Below are positions 22,838 through 30,573 of a stretch of DNA of 56,735 nucleotides, in pieces. The stretch comes from JAWLEV01 sp046538105 (lineage in GTDB: Bacteria > Chloroflexota > Anaerolineae > UBA1429): the NCBI GenBank assembly GCA_046538105.1, contig JBKHJO010000010.1, positions 1 to 56,735 of the forward strand, read 5' to 3'. Within the stretch, counting starts at the first letter, position 1. Each line of letters opens with the position of its first letter. The notes beneath the pieces were generated by a model. The model saw only the letters and a list, made by a program, of their open reading frames with translations. It searched no databases and was not told the DNA's origin. The position numbers were made by a program, and so were the translations under genes.

Positions 22838-23932
22838 TCACGTTTCAACCAAAGCCTCCAAACATCCATCGTACGCTGGCGCCATGTGCATCCAATCATA
22901 GGATGTTACCATCTGGCGCAGACTGTGCTCACGATGGTGGTCGATCCTTTCTATGGCCCGTTTCAACAGAGATATGAACTCTCTCTCATCCTCATAAAGG
23001 CAGACGTCTTGATACCCCTCAGGGACGAACTGGGGATAGTTCAACCGATGGGGCAGGATGGGAAGACAATCGCAATACATGGCCTCCGCTATCGAGGCCC
23101 CAAAGAACTCTTGGATGGCCGTGCTGGCTACAATGTCCGCTCGCCAGAGCCAGCGGCCATACTCGGCAAAACTCTCCACGTAACCAAACTGCACGATGTG
23201 AGAGCGCAACCGGCGCCGCGCCCTGGCAAATGCAGGCAGCAACTGGCCAAAATTCTCTCCCAGGATGGCCAATCTGAAATCCACTCCCGCCTCGTCCAGA
23301 GCATATACGGCCTCCAAGAAGGCCTTGGGATTCTTGTCATACTCCCAGCGATGGTTCCAGAGGATGATGGCCGATCCCTTGGTGGATTCCGATGGGCGAT
23401 ATGCATCCAGAGCCCGCAGATCCACGCCCAGGGACAGAACTTGGCTCTTTGTCATGAGGGCATCCACCGTACCCAGCTCATTGTAGTCGGGAAAATGCTT
23501 GAGCATGCGCGGGAGTTCCTCGAACCACGAATCGAGGTGAAACTGTGAGTTGAAAAAGATACGATCTGCACAGAGCATGGACACATAGTTGATGAACCCA
23601 TAATGCAGATCTCTCGATGCACCGGGCCGTATGGGGTAGCTCAACTGATTCTCGTGCATGTACATGGCCGTGGGCAGATCATGGGTCAGCTCACGGCTTA
23701 GAGCCAAAAACGCAGATAGATCGAGCATGTCGGTGGCCAGAAGCAGATCGGGGGCACCATCCCACTCGCGATACGCACGTGCCAACGTCACTGCGCCGCC
23801 CTGCATGCGCCATTTCCAGAAACGCCCCTTCAGTGTCAATGGATATATATTATGGCGGCTACTTTCCTTATACCCCTGTAGCCAGGCGTGGTGTGAACCC
23901 GTATCGTACGGCTCGAGCAGGCAAATCCTCAC
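22838..23932 (-). CDS. DUF3524 glycosyltransferase, homologue of tRNA-queuosine alpha-mannosyltransferase
   Basis: This 364-residue GT4-like (GT-B fold) enzyme has the DUF3524 N-terminal signature 'RICLLEPYDTGSHHAWLQGY', 'KGRFWKWRMQGGAVTLA', 'DLLLATDMLDLSAFLAL' and 'TAMYMHENQLSYP'. The C-terminal donor-site part reads 'ILWNHRWEYDKNP', 'LAILGENF' and 'EFFGASIAEAMYCDCLPILP'. The animal member (GTDC1/QTMAN) mannosylates queuosine in tRNA-Asp. A tRNA target is therefore the leading idea, but substrate is inferred. The ATG overlaps the stop of the CoA-transferase gene by four bases, so it is translationally coupled within the larC-AOR operon. Confidence 0.85.
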   Translation of the reverse strand: MRICLLEPYDTGSHHAWLQGYKESSRHNIYPLTLKGRFWKWRMQGGAVTLARAYREWDGAPDLLLATDMLDLSAFLALSRELTHDLPTAMYMHENQLSYPIRPGASRDLHYGFINYVSMLCADRIFFNSQFHLDSWFEELPRMLKHFPDYNELGTVDALMTKSQVLSLGVDLRALDAYRPSESTKGSAIILWNHRWEYDKNPKAFLEAVYALDEAGVDFRLAILGENFGQLLPAFARARRRLRSHIVQFGYVESFAEYGRWLWRADIVASTAIQEFFGASIAEAMYCDCLPILPHRLNYPQFVPEGYQDVCLYEDEREFISLLKRAIERIDHHREHSLRQMVTSYDWMHMAPAYDGCLEALVET

Positions 23933-25131
23933 ACGGCCCCCTCTTTATGCATCGCCTCGATCTCATCCTGCGTATATCCCAACTCCTCCAATACCTCATC
24001 GGTGTGCTGTCCCAAAAGAGGCGGCGGTAATCGATAAGTGGCAGAGGTCTGCGAGAGATGAATGGGACAGGCCAGACTTTGAATGGTCCCCGCTGCGGGA
24101 TGCTCCTGCTCTATGACAAATCCCCTGGCCTGCATATGCTCATCCTGGAACATGTCCGGCACATCATAGATGGGACCAGAGGGAATGTTGGCCTCCTCCA
24201 GCGCACGACACACCTCATCGACGGTCTTGTCGGCAATCTGGTTCTCTATATGCTCGGTTACTTCCTCGCGGTGCTCTACCCGATCGCGATTCCGGCGATA
24301 GTGTGGATTCTCCAGCATCTCCTCAAGATCCAGGACAGAGCATAATCTCTGCCAGATGGCCTCCGTGCCACAGGCGATGATCAGATGCCCGTCCTTTGCC
24401 TTGAATGCGCCATAGGGGGCGATGGATGGGTGATCGTTGCCGATCCTTTTCAGCGTCTCGCCATTCATAAAGTGGGCCGCCGAGTGAATGACACTCCACC
24501 ACGCCTGCGATTCGACCAATGATAGGTCGATATACTGGCCACGGCCCGTCCGTTCCTTCACCAGGAGGGTGGCGAGGATGGAACTGAGACCATACATGGC
24601 CGTGGCCAGATCAGCGATGGACGCGGGATAGCGCAGAGGGGGATCATCACCGAGGCCAGTGAGGGGCATCATGCCCCCCATACCCTGGGCTATGATATCG
24701 TAACCCGCACGCCCCTCATAGGGACCAGACATGCCAAAACCCGTGATGGAACAGTAGACCACCCCCGGATTGCACTTCGAAAGGCTCTCATAATCTATGC
24801 CCATGCGGACCCGATATTCTCGGCGGCGTTCATTGGTCAAGACCACATCCGCCTTGTTCACTAACCGCCTCAGCACCTCTCCTCCCTCTTCCGTCTTGAA
24901 ATCGCAGGTGACACTGCGCTTGTTGCGGTTGACGGCCATGAAGTAGGAACTCTCGCCATTGGAAAAAGGAGGCCCCCAGCCCCTGCTCTGATCCCCCGTC
25001 CGTGGTCGCTCCAGCTTGACCACGTCAGCACCCAGATCTCCCAGAAGCATGCCCAGGTACGGGCCTGCCAATGCCTGAGTCAGATCGGCGACGAGAACGT
25101 CCTGTAGGACGGTATTTCTATCTTCTTCCAC
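23929..25131 (-). CDS. Class III (CaiB/BaiF) CoA-transferase
   Basis: This 400-residue family III CoA-transferase moves CoA between carboxylic acids through an aspartyl-CoA thioester. The start 'VLVADLTQALAGPYLGMLLGDLGADVVKLERP' is diagnostic. The catalytic aspartate is probably Asp174 in 'SIADLATAMYG'. Further family motifs are 'SITGFGMSGPY', 'GYDIIAQGMGGMM' and 'GRGQYIDLSL'. Length is standard. Donor and acceptor acids are unknown; the neighbouring aldehyde oxidoreductase could supply the acid. It overlaps the glycosyltransferase gene by four bases. Confidence 0.92.
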   Translation of the reverse strand: MEEDRNTVLQDVLVADLTQALAGPYLGMLLGDLGADVVKLERPRTGDQSRGWGPPFSNGESSYFMAVNRNKRSVTCDFKTEEGGEVLRRLVNKADVVLTNERRREYRVRMGIDYESLSKCNPGVVYCSITGFGMSGPYEGRAGYDIIAQGMGGMMPLTGLGDDPPLRYPASIADLATAMYGLSSILATLLVKERTGRGQYIDLSLVESQAWWSVIHSAAHFMNGETLKRIGNDHPSIAPYGAFKAKDGHLIIACGTEAIWQRLCSVLDLEEMLENPHYRRNRDRVEHREEVTEHIENQIADKTVDEVCRALEEANIPSGPIYDVPDMFQDEHMQARGFVIEQEHPAAGTIQSLACPIHLSQTSATYRLPPPLLGQHTDEVLEELGYTQDEIEAMHKEGAV

Positions 25132-25205
25132 TCTCTCCCTCCTCTATTCTGTCCCCTGACTACTGGTACGAAATGCCGGGGGAATGGGTAAGACAATCTG
25201 CTGTT

Positions 25206-27314
25206 CTATGTCCCCTCCACGTCGTCAGCGCGCTCTGGGTCATGCTGATGGATGTCTCGCACAGGCTTTTGGGCAGGCAGTTCTGGTAACCGCTCCTGTG
25301 CCCGGCGCCCTCCCTTTACCATCTCCCCGTACACACGATCCAGCCCAAGGGCCTCCAAACGCTCCCTCGTTGGCCATCCCGTTTCCACGTCCCAGCCACA
25401 AAGCCGATAGTACTCATCCATTACCGCCATAAATCGCTGGGTATCCAGCGATTTGCGTTCCCCGACTTTTGGATTGACCCAATTTTCATCATAGGCAAAA
25501 CTGGGCAGAACACGTTCGTCCATCTCGCGGCTTCTGCCCCAATGGCGGATCACGTTGGCGCGCTCCAGATTGAGCACCCGCTCCGCCGCACGCTCAAACT
25601 CTGCCGCATCCCACTCCACGCCCGTTCCCGCACGGAACAGATGCGAGTCCACATCCGGACCATCGATATTCCCAATCCTGCAGAAACGGTCCTCAGAATT
25701 ATGGCTATAGATCAGAGGGAAAACTTGATCGTCGGTAGGAAGACAATCTTTCATCACCGAGCGTACCGCATGATATGCAGCGGGAATGGCCTTGCCCTCA
25801 TACTCACTCGTGGGATCCAGGGTATCGGCCCGCCCATAGACCCGCTCCCCGATCCCTCGCATATGATCCCAGGTGATAGGAGCATCCTCATTGTAGTAAA
25901 TCTGAGTAAAGGGGCCCCAGTACATGACGTTCTGCACATACCCGTGGGTGCTACTGGCCGGATCGCGCGTATCCATGGCCCAGTGCAGAGCGCCCACGAG
26001 CCAAAAAGGATACACAATGTGATTGGCAAAGCATGCATGTCCATCCCAATGGCCGGCATAGCCCCACCCCGTATAGTAACGTCGCACAAACTCTTCACCC
26101 AATCCGAGCATCGAGGCCGCCCGCACACCTCCCTCTGCCAACGCATCGCCCATGCCCCTGCGGTAGGCGATATCCTCCAAAAACTGGGCCCAGAACTCTA
26201 CCGAGTTCCAATCCAGCGGCCGCCCGTTGAACTCCTGCAACAATCCCTCGCGTTCGCAGATACGCAGCCAGGGAACGATGCCTACAAGGATTTCCCAATG
26301 ATTGAGACCCAATCGATTGGCATACATATTCAGTTCGAATCCACCACGAAACCCCACATCCCAGTCATACACATAGTGACGATTCGATCCGCCAAAGAGC
26401 CCACTCACGCAGAGCATATCGCCAGACACCTTGCCCTCGGAAAGTTCCGAATCCATCCCCGAGATATGCAGCCGGCAGGGGGTAGGGCAGGAGGCTGTAC
26501 AGGCAGAGAGCCGAGCCCTTCCCCCTTCCGCCTCAAGTTCCTTGTTCAGCGCGTCGATGCGTCCTCGCCTGCCACGCACATCGCGCATCTCGTCGCCAAC
26601 GGCTCTGAAAAGATGACCCAGTCTTTCGCGATCGGCCACGGGAACTTGGCCTGTCCCCAACACAGAGATGGCCTTGAGTTTTTTGCTGCCCATGACGGCT
26701 CCAAATCCCCCCTGGCCCGCCACAGAGGTGGTATCCGTGTGTACCGTGGAGACTCGAGAGAGATTTTCCCCCGCCGGTCCCATGGTCAGCACTCTCACAC
26801 GCCTGCCATGCCCGGCCTGTATGGCCTCCTGCACCGCGATGGCGTCCAATCCCCAGAGATCATCCGCCGCCAGGATAGAGACCTCGTCGTCGCGGATGAG
26901 GAGATGCACCGGCTCCTCGCTGGCGCCCGTAACCACTACTCCATCGTATCCCGCCCGCTTGAGATCGTGTCCCCAACGCGCGCCGACGCTGGCGCGCGTG
27001 AACCATTCATAGGGATAAGCCTGAGGGGCAAAGGCACACACGCTTGTGCGCCCCGAATAGGGGGAACGGGTACCCGTCAACGTCCCGGGCATAACCATAA
27101 AAGGGTTCTCTGGAGCCAGAGAGCCCACGGGCTCGGGATACTCATCCCACAGAATTTTGGCCGCTAATCCCCGTCCTCCAAGATAGTCGGGAACGTAAGG
27201 TGCTGTCCGCTGCGCCCATATCCGACCTTCTGACAGGTCAACGCGCAAGATGCGGTTACACCAACCGCATAAAGGCTCAAATCGCTCAAGATGTATCGTC
27301 TTGTCCTGTGTCAT
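25206..27314 (-). CDS. Tungsten-containing aldehyde:ferredoxin oxidoreductase family protein
   Basis: This 702-residue protein has the AOR layout. The N-terminal bis-tungstopterin domain contains 'LRVDLSEG', 'YLGGRGLAAKILWDE', 'GTLTGTRSPYSGR' and 'TRASVGARWGHDLKRAGYDGVVVTG'. The middle holds the [4Fe-4S] cysteines Cys272, Cys276 and Cys280 ('CTASCPTPC'), and the fourth should be Cys in 'VMKDCLPTDDQVF'. Such enzymes oxidise aldehydes to acids with ferredoxin as acceptor. The first two cysteines are spaced C-x3-C rather than C-x2-C. The gene follows larC by 44 bases. The ferredoxin-like gene at 36417 is a possible partner but is not adjacent. Confidence 0.9.
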   Translation of the reverse strand: MTQDKTIHLERFEPLCGWCNRILRVDLSEGRIWAQRTAPYVPDYLGGRGLAAKILWDEYPEPVGSLAPENPFMVMPGTLTGTRSPYSGRTSVCAFAPQAYPYEWFTRASVGARWGHDLKRAGYDGVVVTGASEEPVHLLIRDDEVSILAADDLWGLDAIAVQEAIQAGHGRRVRVLTMGPAGENLSRVSTVHTDTTSVAGQGGFGAVMGSKKLKAISVLGTGQVPVADRERLGHLFRAVGDEMRDVRGRRGRIDALNKELEAEGGRARLSACTASCPTPCRLHISGMDSELSEGKVSGDMLCVSGLFGGSNRHYVYDWDVGFRGGFELNMYANRLGLNHWEILVGIVPWLRICEREGLLQEFNGRPLDWNSVEFWAQFLEDIAYRRGMGDALAEGGVRAASMLGLGEEFVRRYYTGWGYAGHWDGHACFANHIVYPFWLVGALHWAMDTRDPASSTHGYVQNVMYWGPFTQIYYNEDAPITWDHMRGIGERVYGRADTLDPTSEYEGKAIPAAYHAVRSVMKDCLPTDDQVFPLIYSHNSEDRFCRIGNIDGPDVDSHLFRAGTGVEWDAAEFERAAERVLNLERANVIRHWGRSREMDERVLPSFAYDENWVNPKVGERKSLDTQRFMAVMDEYYRLCGWDVETGWPTRERLEALGLDRVYGEMVKGGRRAQERLPELPAQKPVRDIHQHDPERADDVEGT

Positions 27315-27358
27315 CTATCGTCCTCCATAAAAAACATGATAATAGTCAACGTCCAATA

Positions 27359-28282
27359 CTACCTGTCGTTTTCTAGTTTCTCTTGTCCGTGCTCATGAGC
27401 ATGCAAAGAATGTGAATGCCTGTCATGGGCGCTGGTGTCATGCTCATGAACGTGATCGTGGCCAATCTCATCATCCCCATGTACATGTCCGTGCGTGTGC
27501 TCGTGAGAATCCCCGTGGACGTGATGATGTTCATGATTGAGGGGAATCTCGCTTTCCTCTATCGTCTCACCGATCCATATCCGCACCACGTTAGCCCAGG
27601 GAAATTCTTTGGTCCCAAATCCATATCCAACATCCTGCACGCGCATCGGAGGTTGGGAAAAGGTGGCCAGCGTCGTGAGAAGAGCCGCTCCCGTCGGTGT
27701 CACCATCTCCCCCTCTCCCTCCGAAGAGACCACAGGCGCATCGGCGGACGCAAGCAATGCCAGTGTTGCAGGGGCTGGCACGGGCACCAACCCATGTTCT
27801 ATCCGGACTGTTCCTTTACCGACACGCAGCGCCGACGCATACAGTTTCTCGATTCCGAGACGATGTACAGCGCAGCAGAAACCCACGATATCCACCAACG
27901 TATCCACGGCCCCTACCTCATGAAAGTGTACCTCGTCCACTGACATACCGTGTATCTTTGCCTCCGCCCCGGCCAAATTTCGGAACACCTGCAGGCTCTG
28001 CTCGATCACCTCCGCGGGAAGATCGCTCTCGCCAATGATCTCTTGCACCGCCTGCAAGTTCCTCGCCGGCCGTTCGTTCCCTTCAACGTGAACGTCGAAT
28101 TTTATTCCCCGAATCCCATGACGCAACTGGCGCGTCATCTCCAGTTCGTAACCGGACAGATTCAATCGCTCCAGATCCGCCTTCAACTGCTCGAAATTCA
28201 ATCCAGCATCCAACAGGCTGCCCAGCAACATATCGCCACTGGCGCCCGAAAAACAGTCGAAATATGCGATTCTGTCTGACAT
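27359..28282 (-). CDS. larC: LarC-type nickel insertion protein, LarC1 portion only, with His-rich tail
   Basis: This 307-residue protein begins with the LarC signature 'IAYFDCFSGASGDMLLGSLLDAGL' and continues with 'VHFHEVGAVDTLVDIVG', 'VPVPAPATLALL' and 'GEMVTPTGAALL'. LarC inserts nickel into the pincer cofactor (NPN) of lactate racemase-type enzymes using CTP. The last 50 or so residues contain 20 histidines, a plausible nickel store. The usual C-terminal LarC2 half is absent; the AOR gene starts 44 bases later, leaving no room for a frameshifted extension. The ATG at 28282 is preferred; the longer frame to 28513 has no ribosome site and overlaps the promoter. Confidence 0.87.
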   Translation of the reverse strand: MSDRIAYFDCFSGASGDMLLGSLLDAGLNFEQLKADLERLNLSGYELEMTRQLRHGIRGIKFDVHVEGNERPARNLQAVQEIIGESDLPAEVIEQSLQVFRNLAGAEAKIHGMSVDEVHFHEVGAVDTLVDIVGFCCAVHRLGIEKLYASALRVGKGTVRIEHGLVPVPAPATLALLASADAPVVSSEGEGEMVTPTGAALLTTLATFSQPPMRVQDVGYGFGTKEFPWANVVRIWIGETIEESEIPLNHEHHHVHGDSHEHTHGHVHGDDEIGHDHVHEHDTSAHDRHSHSLHAHEHGQEKLENDR

Positions 28283-28339
28283 CTGTAAACACCTTTCTCG
28301 ACCCTTCAGATCAATATTTTGTCTTCTGTATCTGTATCG

Positions 28340-28368
28340 ATTATAGTGACGGTGATCAGAAGCAGCAA
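28340..28368 (-). promoter_or_regulatory. Promoter of the larC-AOR-CoA transferase operon
   Basis: On the minus strand a perfect TATAAT (28345-28340) has TTGCTG (28368-28363) 17 bases upstream. It lies 58 bases before the larC ATG. The -35 is weak. Confidence 0.5.
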
Positions 28369-28459
28369 CTCCTCGCGGTAACCGTATCGTTTGACATGAA
28401 TCCATCGGCTGCCAAACATGTGTCCGAAGCGCCACCCCGGCAATTCCCGTCACCCTCGC

Positions 28460-28488
28460 TTGTAAGACGTCCCTTTTTATGACATAAT
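28460..28488 (+). promoter_or_regulatory. Promoter of the sugar isomerase pair
   Basis: TTGTAA (28460-28465) and CATAAT (28483-28488), 17 bases apart, lie 45 bases before the first isomerase ATG. Confidence 0.55.
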
Positions 28489-28533
28489 GTCCACAATGAA
28501 AGAGACCGGACACTGAGACAGAGGAGGATCTAC

Positions 28534-29490
28534 ATGAATAGACTGGCCATCATCAGCTCCTTTTTGGGCGCCTGTAAGAATCGCTACATGACTTATCAGG
28601 GGGATCGCGGTCTGGAAGAGAAATTCGAGATGGCTTCTCAGATAGAGGGGGTCGAGGGGCTGGAACTGGCCTATCCGCGAGACTTTGCTGACATCCAGCA
28701 ACTCAAGATCTTTTTAAACGAGTACGGTTTTGCCGTTCCTGCCATCAATTTTCGGTCACGGCGTACAGGCAAATGGTGGCGCGGCTCCTTCAGCGCAGAG
28801 TCCACTGTGGAGCGAGAGGAGGTCATGGACGACCTCAAGCGTGCCATGGATCTAGCGGCTGAACTGGGCTGCTATCGCATCACCACCTGCCCCTTGAACG
28901 ATGGTACGGACTATCCCTTTGAGATGGACTATGCGCGAGCCTATGATTATACAGCCCAATCCTTTTCCGAGATCTGCGCCCACAATCCCGCCGTCAAGAT
29001 CTGCATAGAGTACAAGCGGAGTGATCCCCGTGCGCGCTGTCTTTTTGGAACGGCGGGCGAGACAGCGGCCTTTTGCCAGATAGTAGATGCCCATAACCTT
29101 GGCGTCACCCTTGATATCGGTCACGCCCTGTACGGTGGGGAGCGGCCCGCCCAATCGACCGCTCTGCTGGCTCGCGCCGGCCGCCTGTTTTACGTCCACT
29201 TGAACGACAACGACGGGCGCTGGGACTGGGACATGATACCGGGGGCGTACCATCTGTGGGAGTTCGTCGAGTTCTTTTACACGCTGCGCAAGGTGGGATA
29301 TGACGACGACTGGTACAGCTTTGACGTCTTTCCCAAAGAGATCGACACCGTGGCCAATTTCAACGCCGTGACACAGATGACGCGAAAATTGGAGGGGATC
29401 ACGGAGCGCATCGACGAGGATAAGATGGAAGAGATGATGAAAGCGCGCGACCCATCCCGTATCGTGCCCTACCTGTACTCCCTGATCTAG
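28534..29490 (+). CDS. Sugar phosphate isomerase/epimerase-like TIM-barrel protein (copy 1)
   Basis: This 318-residue xylose-isomerase-like TIM barrel (AP endonuclease 2 family) has metal-ligand candidates in 'VKICIEYKRSD' (Glu), 'GVTLDIGHAL' (Asp, His), 'FYVHLNDND' (His/Asp) and 'YSFDVFP' (Asp). These fit divalent-metal sugar isomerases or epimerases. Substrate is unknown. The neighbouring GH127 enzyme, PfkB kinase and symporter suggest a pentose or rare hexose. A GAGGAGG site precedes the ATG. Its closest relative in the window is the next gene, so the pair probably arose by tandem duplication. Confidence 0.82.
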   Translation: MNRLAIISSFLGACKNRYMTYQGDRGLEEKFEMASQIEGVEGLELAYPRDFADIQQLKIFLNEYGFAVPAINFRSRRTGKWWRGSFSAESTVEREEVMDDLKRAMDLAAELGCYRITTCPLNDGTDYPFEMDYARAYDYTAQSFSEICAHNPAVKICIEYKRSDPRARCLFGTAGETAAFCQIVDAHNLGVTLDIGHALYGGERPAQSTALLARAGRLFYVHLNDNDGRWDWDMIPGAYHLWEFVEFFYTLRKVGYDDDWYSFDVFPKEIDTVANFNAVTQMTRKLEGITERIDEDKMEEMMKARDPSRIVPYLYSLI

Positions 29491-29546
29491 CCCGCGATCC
29501 GTGACCCAACCACGACCGATTAGAAGAGAAGATGAGGTGAAAAAAC

Positions 29547-30521
29547 ATGAGACGTTGGAAACTCTCCGCAAACGCCGCCTTCTTTGGCACCCAGAGCGAC
29601 GGCTATACCCAATACCAGCCCAACCGCACACTGCAGGAGAAATTCGAACTTATCTCCCAGATCGACGGACTCGATGGTATCGAGCTCAAGTATCCTTTCG
29701 ATCTGGAGGACGTCGATCTAGCAGAGAATCTTCTTAAACGTCACGACCTGGAACTCTCTGCCGTCAATGTGGATATCAAGGACGCCACCCACTTTCGCTA
29801 CGGTGCTCTCTCAGCCCGCTCGACGCAGGCGCGCGAGAAAGCTATAGAACGCCTATCCGCGGGGATGGATATCGCTGCAAAACTGGGTGCCAAACTGGTC
29901 ACCACGTGTCCCCTGGCCGACGCATACGAATATGCCTTCGAGATCGACCACAGAGCCGCCTGGCAACGCTTCATCGAAACGGTAAAAGAGGTGGGCACCC
30001 ATCGCGATGACGTACGGTTCGCGCTAGAATACCAGCCCCATGACATGGAGGCCAAGCCCCTGCTCAACAGTGTGGGCAAGATACTCTTTGTATGCTCCGA
30101 AGTGGACGAGCCCAACATGGGAGCAAATCTGGATATCGGGCATTCTTTCGCTGCACAAGAGTCGCCCGCCGAGGCGGCGGCGCTGCTGGCCCGGAAAGAC
30201 AGACTGTTTTACATCCACACCAACGACAACCCGGGAGATGGCGGCGATTGGGACATGGTCTCGGGCAGCGTGCATCTCTGGGAGTGGCTGGAACTCCTGT
30301 ATACCCTGGACCGCCTCGGCTATGAGGGATGGCTGGGGGCCGACATCGCGGCCCATCAACTGGATCCCGTGCCCGCGTTCCAGGCCAACACAACCATGCT
30401 CACCCGCATGATGGCTTTCCTGGAGCAAACGGATCTGGACAGTATAGAGAATACGATCGACCTGGACGATAGCCAACTAAAAGTGCTCGACTACTTGAGC
30501 AGCAGACTATTGGAAGATTGA
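29547..30521 (+). CDS. Sugar phosphate isomerase/epimerase-like TIM-barrel protein (copy 2)
   Basis: This 324-residue paralogue of the preceding gene has matching blocks in the same order: 'QEKFELISQIDGLDGIELKY', 'MDIAAKLGAKLVTTCPL', 'VRFALEYQPHD', 'GANLDIGHSF', 'FYIHTNDNPGDGGDWDM' and 'WLGADIAA'. The metal ligands are conserved, so both copies should be active, perhaps on different sugars or as a mixed dimer. It starts 56 bases after copy 1 on the same transcript and ends at a hairpin shared with the convergent GH127 gene. Confidence 0.82.
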   Translation: MRRWKLSANAAFFGTQSDGYTQYQPNRTLQEKFELISQIDGLDGIELKYPFDLEDVDLAENLLKRHDLELSAVNVDIKDATHFRYGALSARSTQAREKAIERLSAGMDIAAKLGAKLVTTCPLADAYEYAFEIDHRAAWQRFIETVKEVGTHRDDVRFALEYQPHDMEAKPLLNSVGKILFVCSEVDEPNMGANLDIGHSFAAQESPAEAAALLARKDRLFYIHTNDNPGDGGDWDMVSGSVHLWEWLELLYTLDRLGYEGWLGADIAAHQLDPVPAFQANTTMLTRMMAFLEQTDLDSIENTIDLDDSQLKVLDYLSSRLLED

Positions 30522-30532
30522 CGAATATGAAT

Positions 30533-30562
30533 GGCACAGGGAATGAACGTTTTCCCTGTGCC
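30533..30562. terminator. Bidirectional hairpin between convergent genes
   Basis: GGCACAGGGAA (30533-30543) pairs perfectly with TTCCCTGTGCC (30552-30562) across an 8-base loop. It fills the 52-base gap between the isomerase and GH127 stops. Neither side has a real T-run. Confidence 0.6.
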
Positions 30563-30573
30563 AGCCACCCAGT

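Noticed and set aside
25542..27167. 541-codon open frame on the plus strand
   Set aside because: It is antisense to the AOR gene, has no recognisable motifs and arises from the codon bias of the real gene.
27315..27358. A programmed frameshift into LarC2 as in Lactobacillus larC
   Set aside because: Only 44 bases separate the stop from the AOR start, and none of the frames there can hold LarC2.
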